Assembly (NCBI GenBank): GCA_002007465.1
Contig: LNAC01000758.1
Coordinates: forward strand, 312,096-376,095
DNA from: Ailurus styani
Taxonomy: Eukaryota; Chordata; Mammalia; Carnivora; Ailuridae
Length of the DNA: 64,000 bases
Reading direction: 5' to 3'
Shown here: positions 37,046 through 49,800 of the stretch, in pieces
Layout: each line of letters begins with the position of its first letter
Position numbering within the stretch: the first letter of the stretch is position 1
Notes under the pieces: model-generated
What the model saw: only the letters and a program-made list of their open reading frames with translations
Databases searched by the model: none
What the model was told of the DNA's origin: nothing
Program-made: the position numbers and the translations under genes

Positions 37046-38114
37046 TGAAATAGTATCAGCTTTATTAACTTTTTCAGTTCTTTCCCTATCGAATAGTTAC
37101 TTCATTGAATTTAATCTTGGAAAATAAGTGTTAGTAGCTCCCCGCTGGCAAATTTTCCTATAGATCTCATAAAAACACTCCCATCCCTATACAGATACTC
37201 ACATGCACACATACAAACAAATGTACACACCAAGTTCCATCCCACCCTAACAACCTTGGTCAAAGAAACAAAATGCCTGACTATTTTCATGAAAGGAATG
37301 GGAAGGTAGGAAGGTGATTAAGGAAAAATACATCTAGACCAAAGCCGAAGGTCATGGAGCAAGAAACGATCTTCCTATGACATGGTATGGAATATTGTTT
37401 GGGAAGCAAAGTAGATACCACTGAGGAAGCAAAATAGTAGTAAGAAATAAAAGAAGTAAGAAAAAAGATCATAAATATAAGACGGTTTAGGAAAATTGCA
37501 AAATTGTCCCTTTTTGTTATTAGAATTCTGAGTCTTATTATTAATTTCACTGGTTCCTAAATTGCCTCCAACAGGAAAAAGATTAGTAACAATGAATACA
37601 CCCTCTTTCCAAAAAAAAAAAAAATCATGCCAGAGATAACTGGATTCATGACATCAGTTTTCTAGTCACACATCAGGCACTAGTTACATCATTTAAATAA
37701 GTGACTTCTTCTAAGGTTGACCTCTCTCCAGAAAAATTTGGAAATTTCCTACAACCTGAGACTTCTATAAATTTTATGCATCAATTAGTGTGATCTTTTA
37801 GGCATCAGTGTTCCACTTGGGAGATAAACAGTGTGGTAGCAGATTCCTTAGTGACCTGGAAATCACATCCTTACTATGACTAGTCCCTTTCCCAATAAGG
37901 TTGAGGACAAATTTAGGAGTTACCAATACACAGAACCAATAGCATCATGGAGTTAACAAGAAAATACAGAAGACAAAAATTTAGTTCTGATTTCTCCCAG
38001 TGATGAAAATTGGAGTGTGTCCAGTGTTAATTGAAGACTTAAAATTTATTTTTCAAAACAGAAGGATAGAAGAAATCCTTAGCATTGATATACAATAAGG
38101 AAAAATCATGACTA
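37046..38114. other. No feature recognised
   Basis: Plain AT-rich sequence, with an A run at 37611-37624. The 87-codon reverse frame (37287-37550) has no family resemblance. Confidence 0.5.
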
Positions 38115-38330
38115 TGAATTAGTAAGTGTTTATTGTGAGGTATTGTGCTGTCCGCTCTATGTGAATTATTTCATTCAATTCTGAAAGAATTCTATGCGGG
38201 ATCTCAAATAATTTGTCCATTTTTGGATGAGAAAACAGCAGCTTAGGGGAATTAAATAATGTGGCAAAACATACCCACCTGGTAAAGAATAAATTCAGCA
38301 GAAAGCTCAGCTGATTTCAGAATTGGTGTT
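38115..38330 (-). mobile_element. MIR (reverse)
   Basis: 'attatttcattcaattctga', 'gtccatttttggatgagaaa' and 'aaataatgtggcaaaacata' follow the reverse MIR core in order; diverged. Confidence 0.65.
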
Positions 38331-40429
38331 CTTAACAATAACTTGTTTCCTTCCAAAACAAGTGTTCACACTAAAATCTGGGGATTGTCACAGTGGATAG
38401 GGGAACTGTGGAATGCAAAGAGGATATCTTCTCAGGATTTGAGGCAAATAGACCACCCAGCTAGTTGGAATCACCCCCAAATTTTGCACGAGCAATGATG
38501 TTTTTATCAGGGTATGCAGATGCCCCACTTTCACTCCACCTTTTCTACCACTGATCTCACTTGTACTACAACTCTTATGGCATTGGAACAAAATCATTCA
38601 TTCTGCAACTAGAAACATTCCTTTAAATGCAAGGTCCCTGTAATGCATTGAATTAAATACCCTTTTTTAGTGAACGGCAGGAGGGCTGTTTTCTAGAGAG
38701 GAGATGATGGTGGTTAACGAGGAGCAAAGGAGTGAATAGAGAAGACGCTGTACTAGACAACAGCAAAACCTAGCTGCAAATAAGAGAAGGCAGGTGGGCC
38801 TAAGATAAACTCAGCACGGTTTGCAATTGAGATGAGAGACAATCCAGTAAAGAGCAATTCCATTATGACAATCAAATTCAAAGACCTAAGTCTGTAGAAC
38901 TATGTAGGTATTTTTTGGAACCGTAATTATAAAGACCTTGGGAATAGATGTGTTCAATGGTTATTCAGACATGAGCAACAAAAGAACATTATGTGAACTT
39001 TAGATAGGCAGCCTCTTGTGATTTATTTCAAAAGAGTTTCCAGAGAACATTGTGATATTCTCTGGCTGGCTTTTACAGTTAAACCAGTCAGCAAGTTAAG
39101 GATAAAGACCACTCAAGTATTATTTAGAAATGAAATAGCTATGAAAATGGATGTAGTTGTATGTTAAAAAGACACCAAGACATTTTACGTCAACTAAGTT
39201 AGCTCTAGGGACAAGAATAAATGAATACAGATGTAAGAATATATTCTGGTAGATGTAGTAGTTTCACAGAATCTTGGTGTCTGAGAGTATGCAAAGGCCA
39301 CTGAGAAGATAGTTAGCTGTCAAATACCTGTCATAAATATCTATCAAAGTAGTATTTAGGTTGCCTGATACTTGAACACATCAAGTGAAAGATAACATCT
39401 TAGGGCCAAGGAAAAGCATACAGAATCTAATTGCTCAACACAAAAGAAAATGGAGAGAGAAAGAAAACAACCAAAACAGCAAGTTTAATCAAAATAGTTT
39501 TCAACCTTGCAGAGAGATAAAGACAGAGTTCAGAAAAATTAATGAGTTTGACCATTCAATTTAGAAAAATAGCAGAAGGGGGTGGAAAAGTGAAAGAAAA
39601 GAATATAGAAATCTACAACTTTCATATATGAAAAAAGTGGCATATACAATGGAAAAAGAAATAAAAGCACAATTGATTAATGAAAATTTTCTTGCAAGAA
39701 AAGCAATAGAATTTTAAAGAGGCTTTAGTAAGTATAACCTAAAATTAATTTCCAATTCTTAAAGTCACATGTTTGAAATCTGAGGACCCCTCCTCTGTGA
39801 CTGACCATGTGATGGGGCATGGTGACAAGTATAACCCATATTCTATCTAGTAAATAATACTGTGAAATTTTCCATTTACATAGATAATGTTAGTATGAAA
39901 ATGATGCCTGGTGCAATCTCATTTTGGAGACTGACATTAAAAAATAATAATGAAAAAAAAATTTGGTTCAAGCCAACCTCTCCCAAGTGTATTTGGTCAT
40001 AACCCTGCTGTGAAACATCTACTAAAATCTCAAGAATCACTAGAGTATTTAAATAACACTAGATTAGGGAAGTATATAAAAGACATTTTAATGCATTCTT
40101 TTGAGGAAGAAATTTCAGTTTTATGACTGATGACAATTTCTAAATCTTGCATGAATATGAGAACCCAAACAGAACACAATACTGTTGTGTAGTTCAGGAG
40201 ACAATTTGGGCAAGATGTACTAGCATTTTAAAGATGGAATACCACAGAGAGCACAGCTACACAGAAAAGCTACAGAAAACCTTTCAGTCTCCTTAAATTT
40301 TTAGCCAAATAGCAAGATGAGCATGCACCGGATAAAAATCTATGATGCTGCACCATTGACTTCTATAAAGAGAACAAATAGAAGAAGCTTTAAGCAACCA
40401 TTTCCCAGAGCTTACTTATATATCATTTA
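38331..40429. other. Mostly unassigned AT-rich sequence
   Basis: A-rich patches at 39.4-39.75 kb have an L1-like look, but I cannot align them with confidence. No gene signal. Confidence 0.45.
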
Positions 40430-41395
40430 AGTTTTCACCCTCCAGAACCAAGAGACTTAGTTGATTATAAGGGACAGTCAATATGTGCATATATGTAGAT
40501 TAGTATACATATGTATACACGACTTCCTCATCTGTCAGCTAAAAGGACCTAGAAGCAATGATAGCGGGGTAGCAAGAAGCACAACCAGTGTCCAAATTGT
40601 AATTTTTAGTACTATTCTCTGTTGAAAAGAACCAGGACTTACTAGAGAAATAGTTGATGCTACAGTTGGGGTAGGATATATGCAAAGTGAGCCTGAAATG
40701 GAAGAAAGTAAGAAAAAGATAAAAAAACAAAATATCCCCACAAAAACCTAGAGTTAGGATTTGGGGGATATGTCAAAGGGGTACAGAAACCTACAAAAAG
40801 AACCTGCAGTGATCAAGGGTGGAACAATTTATCAACAGAATCTAGTATTATAACCCAAAGTATGAAATAAATATCCATGAGCCTATACTGATAAAAATAT
40901 CATATAAATAATATTGAATATATGGAAGAGATTAGACAAATATTCCATGCAGAATAATTTCATGTAATCACCTTCAAGGAGATGAAACATAACCCCACTT
41001 TTTAAGCTTGGGCTGCACATAGTGACTTGCTGCTAAAGAGCACAGTCCGGAAAAGGAGGAAGAATAATTTTACAGTAGAGAAAACTGACAAACACTTCTC
41101 AAGTGGGGCGATCAAAGTTAACATCAACAGAGGTTATATTGATACTATGTACTCTTAACACTATGTAATGAGAATTTCACTTTATCTCTAGGGACTTTGT
41201 TTCAATAACACATTACTTCTAATCATGATAAAAACATTAGAAACATCCCAATTAAGGCACATCCTGACAAATACATCCTACTGACACAAGATGTTAATAG
41301 GGTAACTAAATACAAGTTATACAGGAACAAGTCCTACTGTCAAAATACTTGTATAAATCTAAAACTGCTCTAAAACTAAAAGATTTTAGATCTTA
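40430..41395 (+). mobile_element. L1ME-type 3' UTR (forward)
   Basis: Reads in order 'cttcctcatctgtcagctaa', 'agaaccaggacttactagag', 'ttgatgctacagttggggta', 'gaacctgcagtgatcaaggg', 'gcttgggctgcacatagtga', 'gaaaactgacaaacacttct' and 'aaatctaaaactgctctaaa'. The last is the usual 3' terminus. Ancient, non-coding. Confidence 0.75.
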
Positions 41396-41439
41396 TTACA
41401 ATGTATTTTTGGGTTTATAAAAATGTGGAAATAAAGTGC

Positions 41440-41675
41440 ATGATAGAAATAGCATGTACGTGAGGAGGGAAAAGAAAGTATGCTATGTTAATGTTCTCAT
41501 ATTACAAGTGAAGTTGGATATCACTAAAACGCAACTAATAACACATTAAAAAACGAAAAAAGATCTTATGGCTCCAAAGGAAAATAACAAGATGGTAGAT
41601 TTAAGCCAATCATATCAATAATTACACTAAGTTCAAAGGATCTAAACAATCCAGTAAGACGTAAAGATTTGTTAA
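41440..41675 (+). mobile_element. L1ME ORF2 scrap (forward)
   Basis: 'ggtagatttaagccaatcat', 'atcaataattacactaagtt' and 'aaggatctaaacaatccagt' match the L1 ORF2 region just after the endonuclease domain. It lies downstream of a 3' UTR, so it is a separate insertion or a rearranged piece. Cut on the right by the reverse L1. Confidence 0.6.
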
Positions 41676-42170
41676 TTTTTTTCAGTTTTCTTGAAATATA
41701 CTTCATGTAAAATAATGTATGAGTTTAAGGTGTTCAGCATAATGATTTGATATATGTATGTATTGTGAATTGATTACCACAATAAGTTTAGTTAAAATCC
41801 ATCGCCATTCAGAGTTTAAAAAAAATACTCTTCCTTATGATAGAAACTTTCCAATCTACTCTCATACCAACCTTCAAATATAAAAAAAAAATTATTAGCT
41901 ATAGTTATTATAATGTACATTACAACTTAGAACTTAGTTATCTTATTTCAGGAAGTTTGTATCTTTTGACCATCTCCACATAATTCTTCCCATCCCTCAC
42001 CACCACTCTGGCAGCCACAAATTTGATGACTGTATCTATTAGGTTTTTTTTTTTTTTGGATTCCGTATATAAATGAGATAATACAATATTTGTCTTTTTC
42101 TGACTTCTGACACAATGTCATCAAGTTGCATCGATACTGTTGCAAATGGGTGGATTTCCTTATTATGCTA

Positions 42171-42172
<2 letters not shown>

Positions 42173-42219
<47 letters not shown>
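42173..42219. repeat. (GT)23 microsatellite
   Basis: Perfect GT run inside the reverse L1 3' UTR, where that L1 carries a dinucleotide stretch. Likely polymorphic. Confidence 0.95.
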
Positions 42220-42221
<2 letters not shown>

Positions 42222-42600
42222 CATTTTCTTTATCCGTTCATTTAAGGATGGATGCTTACTTTGTTTTCATGCCTTGGCTATTGGAAATAGTGCTGCAATA
42301 AAAATGGTGGGTGCAGACATCTCTTTGAGATACTGATTTTGTTTTCTTCAAATACATAGCTAGAAGTGGAATTATTGGATCAGGTGGTAGTACTTTTTTT
42401 AAATAATAAACCTTCCTACCATTTTCCACAGAGGTTGTACCAATTTACAGTCTCACCGGCAATGCACAAGGGTTTGGTTTTGCCCACATCTTCATAAGTA
42501 TTTATTTCTTCTCTTTTTGTGATAGTGATTCTAAGGTGTGAAGTGGTATCTCACTGATTTTAATTTGCATTTCCATAATGATTAGAGATGTTGAGTGGTT

Positions 42601-42601
42601 T

Positions 42602-42633
<32 letters not shown>

Positions 42634-42642
42634 TTTTTTTTG
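42601..42642. repeat. (TTTC)n microsatellite and T run
   Basis: About eight tetranucleotide units followed by a T run, inside the L1 ORF2 relic. The 64-codon frame here is low-complexity. Confidence 0.95.
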
Positions 42643-43127
42643 TTTTTGCTATTGATTTGTATGAGTTCCTTAGACACTTTGGATATTAACCCCTTATCTG
42701 AATGTGTAGTTTGTAAATTATTTATCCCATTTCACAGGTTGCCTTTTCATTTTGTTGATTGTTTATTTTGCTGTACAAAAGCTTTTTAGTTGGATGCAAT
42801 GCATCTTTGATTTTGTTGCTTGTATTTTCATGTCTTATCCAAAAAATAATTGCAAAGACACATAAAGAAGATTTTTCCTTAGGCTTTCTTCTAGAAGTTT
42901 TATGCATGTAAGTTTTTAATCTGTTTCAAGTTTGATTTCATGAGTAGTGTGAGATAGGGCTCTACTTTTATTTTTTTCCATGTAAATATCCAATTTATCC
43001 CAGCACTATTTACTGAGGAAATGGTCTTTTCTCAATAGAGTATTCTTGACTCCCTTATCAAATGTTAGTTGCCACATATGTGTGGCTTTATTTCTGGGCT
43101 TTGAATTTTGTTCCACTGGTCTTTGTG

Positions 43128-43220
43128 TCTTCTTTTCTTTTTCTTTCTTTCCTTTCCTTCTTTTCTTTCTCTTGCTCTTTGTTTTCCTTCCCTTTCCTTT
43201 CCTTTTCTTCTTTCTTTTTC
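43128..43220. repeat. Polypyrimidine tract (CTTT/CCTTT)
   Basis: About 90 bases almost wholly C and T. It produces three overlapping Phe/Ser/Leu-rich frames on the forward strand that are not genes. Confidence 0.9.
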
Positions 43221-43557
43221 ACCAGTACCGCACTGTTTCAACTACTATCACTTTGTAATATCATTTGAAATCAGGAAGGAAAATGCCTCCAACTTTGATA
43301 TTCTTCCTCAGAATTACTTTGGGTATTTGTAGTCTCATGGTTCCATACAAATTTAGGTTTTTTTTTTTATTTCTGTGAAAAATGCCATTGGAGTTTCCAT
43401 GTGGATTGCATTGAATCTACAGATGGTTTTCTGTAGTATAAATATTTTAACAACTTAATTCTCTCAAGCCATAAACATAGGATATCTTTCCATTTACTTG
43501 TGGCTTTATTTTCTCTCATCATTGCTAGTATTTTCAATGCCAAAATATTTCACCTCC

Positions 43558-43771
43558 TAGGATAAGTTAATTTTTTTTAAAGATTTTATGTATATATTTG
43601 TCAGAGAGAGAGAGTGTGTATGCACACACAAGCAGGAGAGCAGCAGGCAGAGGGAGAAGCAGGCTCCCCAGTAAGCTTGGAAACTGGGGCTCCATCCCAG
43701 GACCCTGGGATCATGACCAGAGCAGAAGGCAATGCTTAACCAATTGAGCCACCCAGGTATCCTGGTTAAGT
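43558..43771 (-). mobile_element. CAN-SINE (reverse) inside the L1
   Basis: Body about 43571-43762: 'aaagattttatgtatatatt', 'agggagaagcaggctcccca', 'gaccctgggatcatgaccag' and 'attgagccacccaggtatcc'. The flanks 'ggataagtta' and 'ggttaagttt' are an imperfect duplication of L1 sequence. An internal GTGTGTATGCACACACA stretch is a local expansion. Confidence 0.9.
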
Positions 43772-45883
43772 TTGTTCTTGATAATGTTATAAATTGAATT
43801 ATTTCATATTTTCAGATAATTCATTGTTAGTATATTACAAATGGTACTTAGTTTGTCCTTTTTATAAATTGATAATTTATCCTGCAAATTTACTAAATTT
43901 GTTGATGAATTCTAAGAATATTTTGGTGGAATCTTTGGGATTTTCTATATATAAATTCTTGTCATCTGAAAATAAAAAAAAAGTCACTTCTTTTCCAATT
44001 TTGATGACTTTTATTCCATTTACTTGTGATGGCTAGAATATCCAGCACTATGCTGAATAGAAGTGGCAAATGTGGACACCTTTGTCTGGTTCCTGATCTT
44101 TGATGAAAAGCTTTCAACATTTCACTTTTGAGTTTTGTTTGCTGTGGGCTTGTTATAGATGGACTTTGTTAAACTGAAGTACATTTCTTCTAAACATAAT
44201 TTGTTGAGAGTTTGTATCATGAATGATGTTAAAGTTTGTCATCTGTTAATTTAATGATATACATCTGTTGATAGGCTAATATGATTTTCATCTTTATATT
44301 ACTACAATGTGTCACATTTATTGATTCGCATATGTTGAACCATCTTTACATCCCAGGGATGAACCCCACTGTCCTGTTGCGTGATACTTTCAGTGTGCTG
44401 TTGAACTTACTTAGCTAGAATTTTGTTAGAATTTTTGCATCTATGTTCATCAGGGATATTGGTCTGTAGTTTACTTGTGTCCTTACCTGACATTGGTATC
44501 TGTACTCCTGGCCTCATAAAATAAGTTGGGGAATGTTTCCTCCTCTCTGAATTTTTGGAAGAGTTTGAAATGATTTGGAATTAATGTTTTTAAGTGTTTG
44601 GTAGAATTCAATAAAACCATCTGATTCTGGTCTTTTTTTGTTGGAAGAATTTTGATTACTGAGTCAATTTGCTTATTATTGGTCTGTTCTAGGAATTTAT
44701 CCAGTTTTTTTCTAAATTTATCAGTTCGTGGGCATATATCTGTTCATAGCAGTCTTTTGTGGTCCTTTATATTTTCGTGGTATCAGCTGTACTGTCTTGT
44801 CTTCCATTTACTTTTTTTTTTTCTGATTTGGATCTTCCTTTTTTTCTTGTTTAGCTAACTGAAGGTTTACTGATTTTGTTTACCTTTTCAAAGAACCAAC
44901 ACTGAACTTTCATTTTTTTTCCTTGTTTTCCTGTATTCTATTTTATTTATTTCTGCTCTAATCTTTATTATTTCCTTCCTTTTGCTAACTTTGGCCTTAG
45001 TTTGTCCTTGTTTTCTTAGTTCCTTTAGATGAAAAGTTAGTTTGAGAGAGTTCTATTTTTTAAATGTATGTATTCATAGCATCCATAACTCCTCAGAACT
45101 GCTTTTCCTGCATCCCATAAGGTTGATATGTTGTATTTCCATTTTGGTTTATCTCAAGATACTCTTTTATTTCTCTTTTAGTTTCTTTGATCTATTCGTT
45201 ATTTAGGAATGTGGGGTTTAATTTCCAGATACTCATGAATTTTCCTGTTTTTCTCCTGTTACTGATTTCTAGTTTTAGACCATTATGGTCAGAAAAGGAT
45301 TTGAATTTTTTAAACTTGTTAAGACTGGTTTTGGTGCCTAATATAGGATGTATCCTAGAAAATGTTCCATGTGTGCTTGGGAAAAATGTGTATTCTGCTG
45401 TTATTGGGTGGAATGTTTTTTATAGGTCTATTTCATCCATTCTATAGTGATGTTCAAATATTCTATTCACTTACTGGTTCTCTATCTGGATAATCTATAT
45501 ATTGTTGAGTTGTGGTATTAAAGTCCTCAACTATGTATTGCTGCATATTTTCTCTTTTATTTCTGTTTGTATTTACTTACTGTATTTAGGTGCTCCAATA
45601 TTTATGGATGCATAAATATTTATAAATATTATATTATTTTGGATAAATTGATCCTTCTATCATTATATAATTATATAATGACCTGTTTTTTATAACTTTG
45701 ATTTTGTCTGACATAGGAATAGCTACCCCTGCTTTCATTTGGTGACCATTTCCTTGAAATGTCTGTTTCTATCCCTTCACTTTCAGTCTATGTGTGTCTT
45801 TAAAGCTAAATTGAGTCCCTTGTAATCAGCATATCATTAGATCTTGTTACTCTATCTATTCAACCACCTGTGCCTTTGAAAAA

Positions 45884-46079
45884 TGTAATCCATTTACATT
45901 TTTTTAGAGAGGGGAGAGGGGCAGAGGGAGAGTGAGAGAAAGAATGCCAAGCAGGCTCTACATCCAACATGAGCCTGATGTAGGACTCAGTCTCATGACC
46001 CCTGATATCATGACCTGAGCTGAATCAAGAGTTGATGATTCAATAACTCAGCCACCCAGGTGCCTCTGTAATCCATTTA
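45884..46079 (-). mobile_element. Older CAN-SINE (reverse) inside the L1
   Basis: Body 45897-46066 with the older 'tgaatcaagagttgatgatt' segment and the head 'cacccaggtgcct'. The tail is short and diverged. Perfect 13-bp duplication TGTAATCCATTTA at 45884-45896 and 46067-46079. Confidence 0.93.
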
Positions 46080-46812
46080 GATTTAAAGTACTTATTGATA
46101 GGTAAGGATTTACTCTTGCCATTTTCCTAATTGTTTTGTTTTGTAGATACATGTTTCCTTATTATCTTGCTGTCTTCTTTTATAATTTTTTTTATAATAG
46201 TTTGCTCTGACGTCTTAATCATAACTTTTTAACCACTACATCTTTTTTCTTTGTGGTTACCAAAGGCTTACAAAAAATGTGTTATATTTTTTAACACCCT
46301 ATTTTAGTTTAATATTAACTTCTATAGCATTCTTTAACTTTATATTTACTTCCCCCCTTTTATAGTTCAAGTTATTGGTATTATAATTTATATATTTTTA
46401 TATGGTATACCTAATTACAAATTATTATGGTTATTTGTAATACATTGTTTTAACTTTTAAACTAGAACTATAAGTAAGTTATGGACCACCATTACAATAT
46501 TAGTGAATCTGACTTTAACTATCTATTTACCATTGACAGGGAGTTTTATACCTACATTTATGTGTTTTCACAATGCTAATTAGCACCCATTTATTTCCAT
46601 TTGAGGAACTCTCTTTAGCATTTCTTGTAAAGCAGATATAATGATGATGAACTCCCTCAGCTTTTGTTTGTGGAAGTCTTTATCTCTCCATTTATGAAGG
46701 ACATCTTTGCCAGGTATAATATTCTTGGTTGACAGGTTTTTTTGTCTTCCAATAATGTGAATATATATCATCCCTTTGTCCCCTGATCTGAAGACGTTCT
46801 GGTGAGAAATCA

Positions 46813-49800
46813 ATAAAAAATAAATCATCTGCGAAAAGCAGAGTCAAAGCAGGGACCAAAGAAGAGAGCTCCTTATTGATCAAATGTTACACTGAGTAAC
46901 TTTCTAGAGCACAGTCATGACATTGAAAGAACAATGTCATATTTTAGAGACAGAAAAGTTTGTATGCCTCTGTGGAGAGTCTCAAGTATGTGGTCTTTGG
47001 AGTGTTGATGACAAACACGTGGTTTGTCAATATCAGTTTATCCTTATAATTGGATTTTAAGGTCAACAAGGGACAACAGATCACTAGATATATGGGGAAT
47101 GGGAAGATAGAACACAAAATAATTTCTTCTTCCTATAGTGGCATTATATCACTTATCCCAAATTGTAAGAAAAAAAAGGAAGTGACCAGATCTGGCCACT
47201 GGAGGCAGGAAAAAAAAAAAAGGTAATTCTTAACCACTTTCTTCTCTCTGGCCCCATCCAAACTCCTTTTTCAGTTCCCCTGTGTTCTCTTCCTTCATCA
47301 TTATAAACTAGGCAACAGATTACTTCTTGTTTCTGCTTTGTTCTTTAATACCAAATCCATTTAGTTTACTAGATACTGAATTTTCTACAGCAAAATTTCC
47401 TCTCTACCTTTACTAATCTTATCTTTGTCCTTGTCCAGGTCTTTAGAATTTCTTACCTATATAAGTGTATTTCTTCATTCATTCACCCAATATTTATTAA
47501 TCACCTATTTCTTTCTTGGTCCTGTGCTAATCATGGGAGAGGTACCTTGATGAAAAATGTTCATATGTCTATTCCTCATGATGTTCATGTGTTGTGGTTA
47601 ATAATGTCAAGTTTTTAAGCACTGATAAGTATGATTGTGAGGAAAAAGAGAGGTTTAAGGAAGTCCCTAGAAGTCATCTATTCTAAGCTTAGAATATGCA
47701 CCTTCTTTGAAGATTTGGTTCTAAACTAATATTGAAGGATGTGGTAAGAATAAATTAGCCAGAGGGAATGAAAATACCTAAATGTAAAACAAACAAGCAA
47801 AAACAAACAAACAAAAAAAACTGAATTCTTTTTAGAATGTATGTCAGAATAAAACAGTTTTAAAAAGTACTTACAAAAAATATTTAAAAAGTATTCACTT
47901 AGGGATGTGATTATGTACAATACATATATATCTTACATATATATGTCTGCAAACACATATAATATACACACACACATATACATGGAAATATACATATATG
48001 TAACTAGAGTAGTCATCCTGTTTAGAAATACATATATTTAGGTGACTATCTACTGGATTTTAGAGAGCCATGACATTTCTTCCTATCCAAAGGGAATTTT
48101 GAAAAGAAAAAAAAAGGAATTTTGGAGGAAAAGTGCTACAAATTATTTACTTTCAGAAACAATTCAGAGCCATATGGAAAATAAACAAGATAACAAGGTA
48201 TGGCAAAGTCTTTCCTGTGTTTGCTGATGAGTAAGAGGGCAGCTCCATATGCTTTCATGTACATTACCCCAGGAGGACAGGGCCATATGTTCACACATAC
48301 GTCAACCTTTTTTGGCCTTCTGTATAAGGCAGTGTCCCAAGGGGTATATTGAAAGGGAAAAGAGAAAGCAACCACAACATGATTATTAGGTTGTGGTGTG
48401 TTTCCTCTGTTAACAGATTTTGTTAGACCATCACTTCAGTTGGCGAGCACCCAGAACAGCTGCTTTACCCTGAAGCAAAGGTCTTTGTGATAGTACAAAA
48501 TCTCCCCAGTGAGTGAGACAGTGGAGTGAAGGTGATGTGTCCTTTGGGAGTGGACTTTTGCTCCCTAGTGTGGCATGAAGAAAAGTAATAATTACCACCT
48601 AGGACTTAATATTCACAGAATTTTGTTCTTACTCTTTTTGTCAGCCTTGCCACCAATTCTTATAAAATGGATTAACATCCATTTACATGTAACTAAAATC
48701 TTTCATATTTAAGAGAGACTATGAAATTTTAAAAACTCTGTTGGTGAAAGTCTCTTTCATTATAATTTAGTGATTAAATATCGATGTTTAAATATCAAAG
48801 TTGATTTCTGATTTCTTAAGCTTATATGCAGGCTGTACATATATTATAGTTTGGGCCAGATTTAGATTTTATCATTCCAGAAAATGGTAGAACCAAGGGA
48901 AAATATTTCACAACCTCAAAGAAAGTGACTCATCATGCTTCAGCCTGCTGAAAAAGTAAACAGTTTTACTTACCTTGAATGAAGGCATCAGGAATTATTA
49001 TAGAGCTCTTCTCAAAGTGCTTTGATCTTTTAGCTATACTTCCTTTATAAAATATGTAAATACATTAACTGTACTTTGTACTAGGTTTGAGTTTTCCTAA
49101 ATTTAAATCATTCAAATATACTGAGAGAGTTAATAATATGTTATTTAAGTTTATATTTCCCAATCCATGTACATGGAGAAAGTGTTAAAATTTCATAAAT
49201 CCAGTTCCCACTTTTGCAATTAATGAAGCATAATTATTTAAGGCTGTTTTTTTTCCATTCTGTCTTTTACATTCCTGCTTCCATCAAAAAGATACAAGAT
49301 TAAACCAGTAATCAAGTGAGTGTCTCTGTTGAGTAGTTTAAGTTCTGTGTTACAAGAGAAAATTTGAATTTCAAAGTAAAAAAAAAAATTGTCATTGTTA
49401 TTTTTAGGAAAAAGTAATTTGAGGTAAACATTTGGAAGAGTCTTTTATTGTTGCAAAACTCTGAAGTATTTTTCTGTGTTTTTACCAACAAAAAATAGAT
49501 AATATTGTCGCTTATTTTACATAAGTAAAATAAAACTCTTAGGAAGGTTTTACAACTATCCCACATAGCTAGCAAGCAGGGAGTACCATGATGTAAACTC
49601 AAAACCACTGACTGCAGAACTGAAATTTATTTTTGCCACGATACTACGTTGTATGTTAGGTAAATGGATCAATGTTACCCTTTGTTTTCTCACACAGACA
49701 GAGGAACAGTTCTGAAATGGAACTGAGAAGTCTCCTCTAAAGGTCCAAAGATACTGAGTCCCAGTCATCCATCTATCTTCTGTTATTTCTACCTTCAGGT

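Larger units (their letters stand above)
41676..46812 (-). mobile_element. Near-full-length reverse L1 (L1MA/MB-like), about 5.1 kb, dead
   Basis: Read on the reverse strand from right to left. The 5' region is near 46.6-46.8 kb ('gatgaactccctcagctttt', 'ggtataatattcttggttga'), then ORF1/ORF2 N-terminus (45.2-46.5 kb). The RT region is at 43.8-45.1 kb ('gatattggtctgtagtttac', 'tctgattctggtcttttttt') and the ORF2 C-terminus at 42.4-43.6 kb. The 3' UTR is at 41.68-42.4 kb ('agtttaaggtgttcagcata', 'accacaataagtttagttaa'). ORFs are interrupted throughout. SINEs at 43558 and 45884 and several microsatellites lie within. It marks a single old retrotransposition with little later deletion. Confidence 0.85.

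Noticed and set aside
43046..43332. Three overlapping Phe/Ser/Leu-rich forward frames resembling membrane peptides
   Set aside because: Produced by the polypyrimidine tract inside an L1.
46692..46883. Reverse frame containing the string LFADDL, like an RT catalytic FADD motif
   Set aside because: The residues around it do not continue as L1 RT, and the following part is antisense L1 5' sequence. The string is too short to count as an RT relic.
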